Position numbers and translations under genes: made by a program. Of a stretch of 64,000 bases of DNA, positions 23,067-35,169 are shown piece after piece (within the stretch, counting starts at the first letter, position 1; the number at the start of each line of letters is the position of its first letter). This stretch comes from Cyathus striatus (Eukaryota; Basidiomycota; Agaricomycetes; Agaricales; Nidulariaceae). The stretch spans positions 4,650,001 through 4,714,000 of the forward strand of contig JAOVFP010000007.1 of assembly GCA_025738555.1 (NCBI GenBank), given 5' to 3'. The notes beneath the pieces were generated by a model. The model was not told where the DNA came from. It was given only the letters and a program-made list of their open reading frames with translations, and made no database searches.

Positions 23067-24502
23067 ATGATAGGTCCAGGTACATACCCATGTACCTCTC
23101 GTTTGTATCAATCTATGTACCATTGTGGAACTACATATATGCCACTACATGCCTCAATAAATCTGAACATCAAGATTCTCATGATTCTAGTAAAGATACA
23201 GAGTCAGATATTGAAAATGAACCTATGGTTATTGATACAGACATTACTCCAAAGAAAGGAGGTTCTGTTTTAAAGTGTGGTCAAGCTCCATCTAGCCCAA
23301 CTAGTGCTCACCACTCTATAAGTAAAGTTTCTAAGTGCTCTGAGTCCCACAGCTCAGCAACATCTTCCCTTAGTAAGGATGATCTTCAAGGGGCATCACA
23401 CATAACAGGTGGATTTTCCCATGGAAGAGCAACTGGGAATATATTTAATTATGGTGATGAGGAAGATGGTAAGATAATAGTTATAGTTATGAGATTTTGG
23501 TAGCTAATATATCCATATGCATAGATTCATCCATCATGCCTCCTGATAATGTTAAAGGAGAAATTCACCTGTTTCTCAAGCCTGAAGCACAGAAACCTGC
23601 TTTTATCATAACAGATCAAGAGCCATCATTTGATCTTCAAGAAGTGCTGGAGCATGTAAGTGAAGTTTATTCACCTGTTGCAAGTATGTTATTTGTGATT
23701 TTTATAATCTGAATATTTTCTAATAATTTAAACAGAGAAAAACTCTAGGATATCCTTGCATGAGAATGGAAATTGGAATATTAAGGGCCACTATATGAAG
23801 ATTATGGAGAAAAAGATCCAAAGTGCCAAATGGCAAATGGATGATAAGAATAACTATTTTCTTGAAATATTAGCAGATGGTGCTGATAACAATGAAACTT
23901 CAACAACAAAAGCACCATCTGGGTCTTCTACTGATGATGAAGTTGTAAAAAACTTGATTATTTCCCACTTCAATATCCCTGAGCACTTGATTAAAAGTAA
24001 GGGAAAAGAAGATATCTGTACTGTGTATGAAAAGTATGAGATGATTGAGGATATATGGGAAAACAAGAAATCATCACTCAGCATTATTAAGGCATCTGCT
24101 AAGGCTGATATTGATAAGAAAGTCCTCATTGGTGTCTTTATGTCACCTTCCACATATTACACTTATCCATACAAAGTTATTCCCCTCCTTAAATATCATC
24201 CAAAAATGCTATCTTGGATGAAAAATGAGGGTGGTATTGATAAGAAAAGTGTCTGGGGAACTCAGAAGCCAGGATTTTCATCTCTATATGACATTTTAAA
24301 AGGCAAAGAAGCAGCTGCTGAGAAACATAAGGGAAAGGGGAAGGGGAAGGGGAAGGGGAAGGAAAGAGAAGAGAGTGACATTGACAATGATAATGAGGAG
24401 GTGAAGGATAAATATCAGGAAGACAGAATGAGTGAAAGTAAAGGAAAGGAAAAGAGTAAGAAGTCACACAGAAAGGACAAGGGGAAGTCCAAGAAATTGT
24501 AA
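23067..24502 (+). CDS. Spliced Ser/Lys-rich gene of unknown function upstream of KDZ copy B
   Basis: Three exons join cleanly: from about 23,067-23,090 to 23,468, 23,525-23,683 and 23,736-24,502 (TAA), with GT-AG introns 23,469-23,524 and 23,684-23,735. The first exon is Ser-rich and acidic (SEHQDSHDSSKDTESDIENE, HHSISKVSKCSESHSSATSS). The middle one reads GEIHLFLKPEAQKPAFIITD. The third has a compact segment (GNWNIKGHYMKIMEKKIQSA, VVKNLIISHFNIPEHLIK) and ends in a strongly basic tail with repeated Gly-Lys pairs and many Lys-Ser runs, likely nuclear or nucleic-acid binding. No in-frame TGA interrupts it, unlike KDZ copy B 380 bp downstream. The start is uncertain because an upstream exon is possible. 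It could be an accessory gene of the KDZ element or a host gene. Confidence 0.55.
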
Positions 24503-24534
24503 GAATTTTGCTATTACTTGCTTTCAATAGTCAA

Positions 24535-24883
24535 GTTTTTTTTTTCTTTTTTTCTTTTTCTTTTTTCTTTATTGTAGATTGGAATAATTCAACAGTATTT
24601 TCAATTCATGTATAGTAATTGGCTTTCAACAGCCAATGACTTTTGTACTTCTTTATTTTATGTAAAGTTGGGAATACTTCAACAGTATTTTCAACTTCAT
24701 GTACATTTATTTGCTTTCAACAGCAGAATGCTTTTGCTATTTTTTGTAGAGTTGAAATACTTCAACAGTATTTTTAACTTCATGTATGTACAGTTATTAG
24801 CTTTCAACAGCTATATGAATATTGTTGTGATTCTGTTAAATGTGTGAACAATTTTCTAATAAAATTTTCACTCTGTTTTCTAT
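24535..24883. repeat. T-rich tract and ~85-bp repeat, three copies, between the two genes
   Basis: A T/C-rich tract (24,535-24,570) is followed by three copies of a block carrying TTGGAATACTTCAACAGTAT and CATGTA...GCTTTCAACAGC. The region probably holds the 3' end of the upstream gene and the 5' region of KDZ copy B. Confidence 0.55.
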
Positions 24884-27236
24884 AGCTCAACATACTTGCT
24901 GTATTTAAAAATATGGACAATATGTATTCTATTGTACTTCATACCTCAAGTAAATGCAGCTCAATCTGAAGATCCATTTCCAAATATTCCTTTCAAGCTG
25001 TTTGCTGAATTTATTAATCTCAATTTCAGCTCAGATATTACTTTGGCAACTGTGTTGACAATTCTGTTCTCATTGCTGAATAACACTGATATTCTTAACC
25101 TTCATGCATGAGCAAAACATTCTGTACATGAAGATGAGTATTCTGTAACTGCTAATGGATGGATTAAAGCACTTGCTACTGCTATACAAACTCATTTAGA
25201 TGCACAAATTAACTCTGCAGAAATGGAAGATACACAATTATTTCATTCATATGAAATGCCAAAAAATTTAGGTTCATCAAAAATATCTGTAATTTCTAAG
25301 AAGCTAGATAGATTATTGTCTATATTGGACTTAGATCCATATGAAAGAAAAGGAGAAAATTTGCAACCTTTGAAACCTGTTTCTACTAGAGAAATTGAGC
25401 CAGTACTGCTTATTGGTCCTGCTTGCATCACTTGTTCAACACCTGAAAAAGCTTGTATCGAAAGGGTATTGCATATCAACACTTGTCAGCATGATAGAAC
25501 AAAAGTTACACTTATGAAGGGAATTAAGCTATATGAAAATGCTCAGATTGTATCTGGGTTTTGCACAAAATGTGAAGCTATATATTATGCAGATCATAAA
25601 AGTCTTGCTACTTCTTTCAACTCTGAAACTTCACAATGTAATCCAGATGTTAGTCCTAAAGATTGCATTTTTTTCAATAAAGCAAAATATGTTAAAATTG
25701 GAAAAAGTATTTGGGCTGATAGATTGTTTACCAATATGGTTGTCAACTCTGTTTATCATTTTCATGCATCAACTGCTGCATATACAGAGTTCTGGAATTA
25801 TACATTTTCAAAAGGTGATGAAAATGAGTACCCACCTATTTCAAGACAGCAAATATGGAAAGCCTTCATACATGAAACAACTAGACAGATATCTGTTTCA
25901 ATGAATAAAACTCTAGTAATGCCACACAATTTATTAATACAGCAAATAGCTAAAGAGGCATATTTGAAGTTGGGACAAGAAGGTATTATTGGAGATGCTT
26001 TGAACCATTCATGTAAAGAATGCACACATGATTATAAGGCAACAGCTGATCATATTAAAACTGATGACAATGCTGCAGTAGTTGGAATAGATGAAAATTG
26101 CACTGTACCAATATTACAAGAAGATGCTGAAAATACAGAATATGCAGATATGGATGATAATGCAATGGAAACAGATCATGTTCCAGAACCAAAAGTTAAA
26201 ATGATAGTGGTTGATGGCATTGTTATGGGGCCAAATCACTGTGCCTATCAGAATTGTTCTGAGAAATTAGCAAATGCAAAAACAGGAGTATTTTGTCTAA
26301 GACATGAAAGTCAACATGAAGGACTATGCTGAATGAAAAATTGTTACAATATTAAAGAACAAAATTCTCAAACATGTGTAAATCACAGACAAAACTGGTA
26401 CAATCATGTTATTAGATTTGGATGACAATCTGTACTTGGCATTCGAAGAATTATCTGAAGAACTGAAGAAGAAGGTGCACCATCATGGACACAGCAATTG
26501 AGAAGGAGAATCAATCCACCACATGACCAGCCAAATCATGAGCCACAAGAACCAGATAATTACTTTGTAGCTCCTCATTTCTACTGTGTTGAAACAATTT
26601 GTTCACCATGTGGGGTTGTTATTGCATGGACAAAATTTGCAAAGTCAGAAGGTGCCCGTCAAATTGTGGAGTTTCTGGAAAAAATATATCCAACACAAGA
26701 AACTAGACCAAGCTATGTATGTATTGATAAAGCATGTGTAGTCCTGAAATTTTTAATCAACTCCCACAATTGGAATATTTGGAAAACCTCAACAAGATTT
26801 GTTGTAGATTCTTTTCACTATATTAATCACAGAGTGAAAGATTATCTATGTTGCACTTACTGCAATCCTGGTCCTTTGAATGGATCAGCACCAAATTTAG
26901 TTGTTGTTGAAAGAGATATAGAGGGTAATGAGCATTATAAACAAGCATTTAACACTCAGGTATGTTTAATATAGTCTCATTTACAACTTATAAATATTTT
27001 TCACATAGGCATGTGAGCAACTAAATGCTTGGTTAGGGGGCTTCCAAAGTATACTTAATAGAATGACTGTGGATAACTTCAACTGGACATTGCATACAAT
27101 GCATTTTATTCATACCCAAAGAGTTATTCTAAAACAAATCAAAAAACAAAATCAACAAATGAAAACATAGGCAGAACAACAGGCAGATGAGGATGGAATT
27201 GAGGAAGATGGAGTTGAAATTAATAGAGTTGATTAG
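24884..27236 (+). pseudogene. KDZ-class transposase with CxC5/CxC6-like cysteine clusters, copy B (four in-frame TGA)
   Basis: Homologous to copy A along its whole length and in a single frame up to the intron. Clusters: ACITCSTPEKAC, GFCTKCEAIYY, SCKECTHDYK, then HCAYQNCSEKL to CVNHRQNW. Catalytic region: YCVETICSPCGVVIAW (26,580), CIDKAC (26,725), VDSFHYINH (26,805), ACEQLNAWLGG (27,009). A 49-bp intron at 26,960-27,008 splits ...NTQ from ACEQ, as in copy A. The frame is broken only by TGA at 25,109, 26,330, 26,423 and 26,456, each where copy A or context suggests Arg, plus a TAG at 27,168 before the acidic tail (next stop 27,234-27,236). No in-frame ATG is visible at the very 5' end; a 5' intron ending at TATAG 24,885 is possible. 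Decay seems recent and CpG-driven. Confidence 0.82.
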
Positions 27237-27317
27237 ATTGAATGTATATGAGTGTAAAAATCTGTTAGAATAAATATATAAATTTAGTGCTAAAATTTGC
27301 AATTTCTTCTTTTCAGT

Positions 27318-27936
27318 AGATTAAGAATCTCACAGTCTCAGCAGCATCTGCCTGCCTTTATTGGACTGAGTACAGATTGTTTACATGTAATGAGTATATA
27401 TAATACTAGTAGTAAGTTGATATGAAGTACATATGGGGTATAGGTGGGGTACAGGTAATAAACATGTATCACATTAATATGAAGTTGATACAAAGTATAG
27501 GTAGAGAACAGGTAGAGCACAGATAATAAATATGTATCAAATTAGCATGAAGTTGATATAAAGTACAGGTAGAGAACAGGTAGAGAACAGGTAATGAATA
27601 TGTATCACATTAGCATGAAGTTGATATAAAGTGCGGGTAAAGTACAGGTGGGGTGCAGGTGATGGGCATGTATGATAGTCATAAAGTCTACCTGTAGTCC
27701 AGGTAGAGTCCAGGTAGAGTCCAGGTAATGAATGTGTATCACACTAGCATGAAGTTGGTATAAAGTACAGGTAGAGTACAGGTAATGAACATGTATGATA
27801 GTTCTAAAGTCTACCTGTAGTCCAGGTAGAGTCCAGAACCCTACCTGGAGTCCACCTGAAGTCTACATGGAGTCCACCTGGAGTCCAGAACTCTACCTGG
27901 ACTCCACCTGATTTGGTGGAGGAGTGCAATATACTG
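27318..27936. repeat. Subterminal repeats and right terminus of the KDZ copy B element
   Basis: Units of about 57 bp built on GTACAGGTAGAGAACAGGTA and GATATAAAGT are followed by shorter GAGTCCAGGTA-type units and then CTCCACCTGATTTGGTGGAG. The stretch ends in GGAGGAGTGCAATATACTG at 27,936. The reverse complement CAGTATATTGCACTCCTCC is a diverged version of the terminus of elements A, B, C and F. The next eight bases are TACATTTC; I could not find a convincing matching left end. Confidence 0.55.
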
Positions 27937-27984
27937 TACATTTCAAGCACATTATGCTTGCATGTGTATCATGATTGTAACTTG

Positions 27985-29914
27985 TTGATCCTGTCAATGA
28001 CAATACTGTGCATGACATTAGAGAAGTAAATTTTTTTAGGCAACAGAGGAGAAAGGTAAAGTGGCCCTTCAGTGACTACTAAACTAAAAAAGGGAAAGCA
28101 AGTAAAAGCCACTGTGCAAGAAAGAGTAGTAAAGTACAGGAGGTAGTTTTCATATGTGTGAATGAATACTGATACTAAAAGAGCTATATCACATATGTCA
28201 GAGAAGTGAAACACATATAACAGTGTAGAAGCATCATGTAATCACATAAAGTAAGCATATATATGACTCAATAATGTGTGTTGAATATATAAGAATAACC
28301 AATGGTTGATATAATAATCATAACCATCTAATGACTGAGACATGTGAATTTGATGTGATATGGAATCATGTTACATCCTGTTCTATTCCACTAGGGATTG
28401 AACTGTGGAGTAGATTGTCTAGTAGTGGCATAACTGGTACACATTAGTAGGGTGCATGAAGGTAGTGAAAAAGGTATGGGAGAAGTGGAATGTTGGTTTC
28501 AATTTGTGTGTTGTGCCCCTTGGACTTCCAGTTCCATATTTAGAACAAAGTGGAGTAAGTGACAAAATAGCAGTGTTGGCTCAAGGCCTGAGTGGGAGAA
28601 ATGGTGTAAATGTAGTTAGTTTGAAACTGAAGTCTATCTACATTACAAAAGTAGTTTATATAGTAAACTACTTTGTTCAGATGCATATGGAGTAAATGCC
28701 CATGGGTTTTTGGCATCCTAAGGATAAGTAAACTCCATGGAATGTAGACTATAGTAAACTAGTAGTACACCTCTAGATTACAGTCATAGGTAAAAAATGT
28801 ATAACAGTAACACATAACTGGAGGAAACATGCATAATCTGGAGTAAACCCAGAGCTGACTTCAATAGTTCAGAACAATTGTCATGTATATGACAAATCAC
28901 ATATATTCTCTGGAAAGAAATTCACTATACATGTAGTGAGTAATAGTAAACTCAGTGTTATTGTATGATATAATGACTCTAGCTATACATGTAGTGAGTA
29001 TTAGTAAACTATATATAGTCAATATGTGATATGAATAGAATGTAAGCTAATTGTCTCACCTTAGTATTATTGTATGATATAATAACTGAGGTACATCTCT
29101 ATATAATGGTACATATATATATGTATATAAGAGTGGCCATGGTATAAAGATATAAATATAAATATAAGAAAGGAGAAAAAAAGATGAATGGGTTAATTAA
29201 AGGGAGAAATTTATTGCATTTTTTACCCATGTGTAGTCTTCCAATTCTACAAGTACATATTGGTTCCTCTGCACTTATAATTTACTCTGTACTACCATGA
29301 AAAAGATGCATCTCAAAAACATGACAAATGTGACAAATGTGACATGTGACGCGCGGTAGTAGTGTCACAAATGTGATGCGCGGGAAGTATGTGACAGGTG
29401 TGACACGCGTGAAGAACGTGACAGGTGTGACGCGCTGAAAACATGTGACTGGGAAATGTGTAAGGCACGGGAAATATGTGGGGTGTGGGAAATAGGTGAC
29501 ATATGTGACACGTGGGAAAATGTGACACATTGATACAATACCAATATCTAATTAGTACTGGTCAATGATTGTTTATGATCACTTAAGGGACTAACACAAC
29601 AGTAAAATTCAATTAGAATATATTAATAATTGTATATGATCACTTAAACCATTCATATAGTATTAGTATTCAATTTGACACAATCAATGATTGTTTATGA
29701 TCACCTGAACCATTAATACAATAGTAGTATTCAATTAGAACAAATAAATGATTGTTTATGATCACCTAAAAGACCCCACATTAGTATTAAATTATAATGA
29801 ATGAATGATTGTTTATGATCATTCCCATACAATAATAGGCACTCAAAAAAAGCCAGGCTTGATTGATTGAGGCAATCAATTAACACTGGCTTTTTTTGAA
29901 AATTTTAGCTGACA
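27985..29914. mobile_element. Element related, in inverted orientation, to the core of the 35.8-40.7 kb fold-back element
   Basis: Bases 27,990-28,800 match the reverse complement of about 38,040-38,890, with diverged but continuous similarity (for example the CCCATGGG, GGAAGTCCAAGGGGCA and TAAACTACTT blocks). Beyond it lie a 19-21 bp-scale GTGACGCGCG-type minisatellite (29,310-29,525), then four to five copies of a ~65-80 bp unit with ATGATTGTTTATGATCAC (29,565-29,825), then a terminus TTAGCTGACA at 29,914. The fold-back element also ends in GGCTGACA. No transposase seen. The left limit is uncertain. Confidence 0.5.
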
Positions 29915-31498
29915 CTAATGAGTGAATGTTCAAATAAGAAAAATAGAGTGCATCTGATTCCTTTGGCAAGGAAAGTAGCAAAGGTGCAAACTACAAGTTC
30001 CTGAGTAAGTTCCAGCAAGCCAAAGCTGAACTGAGACTATAGACCAATCAACCCTACTCATGGGTGCAGTGGGAACATGTAAGTTGATGTTCCAGGAGTA
30101 GCCAATCCGTTCTGGATGTTCCAGAAAGGGAAGCAAGCTTGGTTGCTTCACAGATTGAACAACCAATGAAGATGAGCATTGGAAGTGGGCTGGAAATGTC
30201 AGAAGTGGTGGATGAGGTCCAGGATGGATGCAGAAAGTGGCAGGACTGCCAGGAAAAATGTAGGAAGCATTGGAAGATGGCATAGTTTATCAGATTGAGT
30301 TACAGAGGTGGCTGCAGAATGACACAATTATCACTTAGTAAAGGGAGGTGATTACTCAGCTCCAAATCTTGCTGATACCAATTGCCAGGTGGTAGGTGAA
30401 CTCAATAACCTGTCCCAGGTTGTTGCTGAGGTATCTGGGCACATTTTCCATGTTTCCAACATAGAAGCCATGCTTGTGGAATGCTTCCAGGTTCTGGATA
30501 CGTACAAGGAAGATGTATCAGGTGCTGGAAATGAGTTGGAAGGTGAGGTCAAGCCTCGGGTTGAGTCACAGATGCAGTGGGAGTGATGGGATATGTATGG
30601 AACATGTTACCAAAGATCTATATGTACTTGTATCTTGTTTTATGATGTTATTTAATGTTTTGTGAGTTTTTTATAACATATAACTGCAAAGCAGATAATA
30701 AGTGTAGAGCAGGCGTTTGGCCTGCACTGTGGAACGAACGATTCTACAAGATCTGTGAATGCGTACAGTCACATGACACATTCACATCATCAAGCTTGAA
30801 ACAGTGTGTCTACGCTATCGTCTCTGCCACCTCAACACACTCCCTGACGCTCTCCGTTTCCACCCCCTTCGCCACAACGCTAGCCACTTTGTCGACACCA
30901 AGACCACCACAAGAATGTTTATAACACCAACTAAAGTAACCGAGAGACCACTCAATGGTGGTGCTTCAAAATCTATTCATCTCCATATCAACATCTCAAT
31001 ATACTCATTTCCTCTCCCTATCTTTAATTCATTCTCTACATTCCATTCCAAACAGACTTGTGTTTTGGCTCCTTGGAACAATTATTCAATTCCTATCTTA
31101 TCCTTGGCCTTACTTATACTCAGTTTGCTCTTTTTAGGTATATACTTTCTTTCTTTTCTATATAAACTGTACATCTAGGTATATCGAAATCCAGTGAAGT
31201 TTACCACCTCGAGCTCCTGTTTAAGCGTTTCTTAATCGTTCTCTGTCACTGTCTGCATCGTCTTGCAACACTCTACTCGTTTCAGCTCGTCGAAACGAAC
31301 TTCATTCAACCACTCTCATCTCAGAACTTCAACTCGAAGTTCTCTTTGTTTTTGCATTGTTATTTCTCTCACATACATCGCTAACTACCTTATTCCATCA
31401 CCTTAGAACCCTTACGCTGGATGGATGCGCCAGCGACTCGCATTTCTTTGTGTAGGACCTTCAAACACAAGTTCACCTCTTCAATAAGTAATGTGAAA
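29915..31498. other. Unassigned stretch; probably holds the 3' LTR of gypsy-2
   Basis: From 29,930 to 30,590 there are open frames on both strands but none was recognised. From 30,650 to 31,498, downstream of the gypsy-2 chromodomain on the minus strand, the sequence is richer in CpG and has no gene, which fits an LTR. I could not place LTR ends, because the other LTR is missing. Confidence 0.3.
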
Positions 31499-31690
31499 TT
31501 AGGAAATAGAAGTCAGGCTGGGCTTATCCAGATAGTGGGAGTGGAACTCTTCAATGATTTCCATAGTGTGTTCCAGTTCTGTGGCCAGAAGCCATGATAA
31601 TTCTTCACCAGTCCCTTCATACCCTAGCCAGCATACATAGTACCTCAGTTTGCAATGCAAACAACAATCCAGTTTGGAGTCCAAAATTTT
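31499..31690 (-). pseudogene. Gypsy-2 chromodomain
   Basis: KLRYYVCWLGYEGTGEELSW followed by LLATELEHTMEIIEEFHSHY matches the C-terminal chromodomain of fungal chromoviruses, which ties insertion to histone marks. It follows a proline-rich linker and a TAA at about 31,710, so it is cut off from the integrase in the present sequence. It ends at a stop at 31,499. Confidence 0.65.
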
Positions 31691-31912
31691 CGAGACCTCG
31701 TATTAAATATCACCATCTACCTGTACAGGTGGTGGTGGTGGAATAATGCAATCTGGAATGGTGTTTTCAGTATTGGGTTCAAGCATAGATACATGAAATA
31801 CTGGATGGACTGCATGAAATTGTTCTGGAAGGTGCAAGGTATGTGAATGTGATCTGGCAAGTGCGATGACTTCAAAAGGTTCTAGGAACTTCTCTGCAAG
31901 TTTCTGGGATGG

Positions 31913-32878
31913 TCAGGTTGTCTGGAAGTACTCAGCTTTAACATATACCTTTGTCCCGATGGGTAATGCAGGTGCTTGGTAGCATTTCTGTGCACTGAGT
32001 ATTTCAGTCTGAAGCATCTCATGAAGTTCCTCGAGGTTTACTGTGAAGTGCCAGGCATGAGTGGAAGTGAGATCACATTCTGGGTGTATCACAAGGTTTG
32101 GGTGATAACCCTTGTTTGCATAGGACAGTGAAATTCCTGTGGTTGCACTTGGTGCATTATTGTAAGTGAATTCTGCAAGAGGTAAGAGATCACACCAATT
32201 ATCCTGCTGATAGTTGTGGTATGCCTGAAGGTATTGCTCCAGAGTTTGATTGGTGTGTTCCATTTGGCTGTCGCCTTCAGGATGATAACCTGAAGTGAAA
32301 TGAAAAGTGATGTCGAGGGCTGTACCAAGGGAATGGAAGAAATGCGACACAAACTTGGAACCATGATCAGAAGTAATGTGTTCTGGTATTCCATGCTTGG
32401 AAAAGACATGAAGTACGAATAGAAGTGCAAGGTTGGAAGAAGAGCATGTGGTATGAGTGGGAATGAAGATAGACTGCTTGGAGAAACGATCCATGATAAG
32501 GAGTATTGAATCATGCTTGGAAGCTGATGATTTTGGAAGTTGATCTATGAAATCCATAGAAATCAAGTGCCATGGATGTCTGGGAACCAGAAGTTGTTTC
32601 AGGGTTCTGTACGGGCAGTGGCGCTGTGGTTTAGAACACATGCAAGTATTACAAGACTTACAATAGTCCTTTACAAATGTTTGTATAAGTGGCCAAGTAT
32701 ATTTGCGTTGAATTAGCTCAAGGGTCTTGTTCTGTCCAAGGTGTCCTGAAAGCAGATGGTCATGTTTGTACTGTAAAACCTGAATCCAAAGGGTTCCAGA
32801 GTCCGGAACATAGATCTGGTTGTCTAGATGGAGGAAACCATCCAGGGTTACAGTCCAACAATTCTCAGGAGTCCACAT
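31913..32878 (-). pseudogene. Gypsy-2 integrase
   Basis: About 320 aa. The HHCC zinc domain is seen (HDHLLSGHLG, then CKSCNTCMC), followed by the catalytic core: Asp in MDFIDQLPK, Asp in ITSDHGSKFVSHFF, Glu in SQMEHTNQTLEQYL. In the family the residues after the second Asp and after the Glu are normally Arg; both are His here. The frame opens after a TGA (about 32,880) and closes at another TGA in QTT-stop-PSQKLAEK, where Arg is usual. Confidence 0.78.
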
Positions 32879-33134
32879 TCAGATAACTGTGACTGGATCA
32901 TTAGGGAGAGCTGATAATATATCAGTATGTAACTGTTCAATGTCCATGATAATACTAGCACAAAGAGTGGGTATAATAAGTGAAGTTGCTCAGAGAGAAG
33001 TGATAAGCTGTTCCTGGGTGAACACTGGACAATAGTTATGCAGATTGACCTTAGTGTAGTCGCTATCCCCCTCTTTAGGGTAGATGTCCCATCATCTAGT
33101 CAGAGCATCCGGCTTCACCCCTAGTTTTCCAGGT

Positions 33135-34540
33135 CGAAAGTGGATCACTAGATTGAACTGGGAAAGATACTCAGACCATCAGGCTTGTCATCGGGACAAG
33201 ATCTTGGTTGTGGAAAAGTATTCCAAGTTCTTGTGGTCTGTGATGATGTCGATGGGTGAACTGGAACCTTCCAGGTAATGACGCCAGACTTGGAATGCTT
33301 CGAAGATCACAAGCAATTCCTTGTCATGGGTGTTGTAGTTTAACTCAGGAGGTGTAAAAGTTTGCAAGTGGAAAGCAATAGGGTGAATCTCTCCATCTTT
33401 GGAAACTATAGACAGGATAGCAGCCAATGTGTAATCCAAAGCATCAGTTTCCACAATGAGCTGCTTGTTGGGAACCCAATGGGTAAGAATGGGTGCCGAT
33501 GTGAAAGTGTCCTTAAGTTCAGTGAAAGTGGAATGGCATTTTTCCGAGAAGTTCCACAGGTTACCCTTCTGGGTAAGGTGGGTGAGTGGAACAACTATGT
33601 CAGAATAGTTGTATATAAAACACTGATAGAAATTAGCAAACCCAAGGAAGGATTGAATGTCTTTTACTTTCCTTGGTTCAGGCCAATCTTGAATAGTCTT
33701 CACCTTTGTTGGAGACATGGTGAGACTGTTGGGCAATAGTATATATCTGAGATATTCCATGGATTCTGAGTGGAACTCACACTTATCTGCATGCATGTAC
33801 AACCCATGCTTCCAGAGTTGACACAAAACTTTCTTGACATGCTGGTGATGTTGCACAAGGTTATCAGAGTATATTAGGATGTCATCCAAATAAACTATGA
33901 TGCACACATCAAGAAGATCTTTGAAAACATTGTTCATGAAGTATTGGAAACCTGTGGGTGCATTGGAAAGTCCAAAGGGCATGACTAGCCATTCAAAGGA
34001 TCCATAGTGGGTCTGGAAAGCAGTTTTCCATTCATCATCCTCAGCAATGCAGACCAGATGGTACACATGACACAGGTCAATCTTGGTGTAGATACAGGTG
34101 CAATGGGGACTGTTGAGCAAATCTGAAATGAGTGGCAAAGGATAACGATCCTTTTTAGAAATAGTGTTCAATCCATGGAAATCCACACAAAGCCGAAGCA
34201 ATCCATCCTTCTTGCAGACAAAAAGGATGGGAGCCCCATGCAGAGAGCACAAAGGTTGAATGAATCCAATCTGGATATGTTCATCAATGAATTTCCAAAG
34301 AGCAGAAAGCTTGGATTGGGAAAGGGAATAGATCTGGCCTATGGGAGGTGATGCACCTTCCTCTAGGTTGATCTTTAAGTCATAGGGACAGTGAGGGGCA
34401 AGTGTATCTGCCTGGGACTTGCTAAATGCATCAGCAAACTTGTGATACTCAGATGGTATGGAAGACAGATCCAGAGCTTCCTCAGGATTGAGGGTAGCAG
34501 TGGAAGCAACAGCACCAAGCTGGATATGGAAAGTCTGTGC
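33135..34540 (-). pseudogene. Gypsy-2 reverse transcriptase and RNase H
   Basis: The longest open stretch (34,252-33,188) covers RT motifs HGAPILFVCKKDG, KKDRYPLPLI, FEWLVMPFGLSNAP and the catalytic VYLDDILIYSD, then RNase H (ETDALDYTLAAIL, HDKELLVIFEAFQVWRHYLE, DHKNLEYFSTT). It starts in an LEEGASPPIGQIYSLSQSKL linker upstream. Arg-to-Cys/His/Gln changes are frequent (FVCKKDG, VDFHGL, KIDLCHVYHLVCIA, TAFQTHYG). Downstream, LSR-stop-QA-stop-WSEYL has two TGA where LxRRQARWSEYL is usual. Confidence 0.82.
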
Positions 34541-34558
34541 TCCCTCTAAATAACATGC

Positions 34559-35107
34559 TCATGAGAAGGCAGCACCATTTATTAGTGAAATGCTAGGAGG
34601 AGGTGGCAGAGACTCATCAGAAGTGACCAGAATTGGATCCTCAGAAGCAGAACCTGGTTCCAAGATCTTGGATTTGAGTGGAAGTTGCTCGGAAGTGACT
34701 GGAGTCTGGAATGTTAATGAGTCCGATACCCAATCAATCAACAGATTGAAGCAGGTGAGCCAATTGTATCCTAGGACTGCAGAACACATGGAATCAAGAG
34801 GTGTCACATAGAGTTCAACTGTAATACATTCACCAGTAGGGAATAGTACAGGCAGTGTAATGAACTTGGTTATAACATAGTTGGTGGTGCCATCAAAAAG
34901 TCTGAGAGCGATAGGTGGAGTAGGTGAGGTAGGAATAGCATGGGTCTGTATGAAAGATGAATCCATAAAACAATGGGTAGAACCCGAATCAACTAGAGCG
35001 CTATATAAAACTGTACAGAATGTAGAGAGTGCATGGATGGTACTACAAAGTGAAATATGAAGGGCATTGGGGTCTGAAAGAGCAGAAGTGTTGAGTCTTA
35101 CCTGCAT
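34559..35107 (-). pseudogene. Gypsy-2 aspartic protease
   Basis: SALVDSGSTHCFMDSSF carries the retropepsin-type DSG active site (about residue 40). FNLLIDWVSDSLTF follows the fold's second half. It ends at a TGA in AAFS-stop-ACYLEG, again an Arg position. Confidence 0.72.
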
Positions 35108-35169
35108 TGGCTGTGCACAAGGGGGATCAATGTGGTCCTCAGCTTGTGTGGTGTCCAGAGGACCACTCC

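Noticed and set aside
22788..27944. TACATTTC at 22,788 as the left target duplication of the KDZ copy B element
   Set aside because: The sequence after it does not resemble any terminus of the family, and one 8-bp match in 5 kb of AT-rich DNA is not rare.
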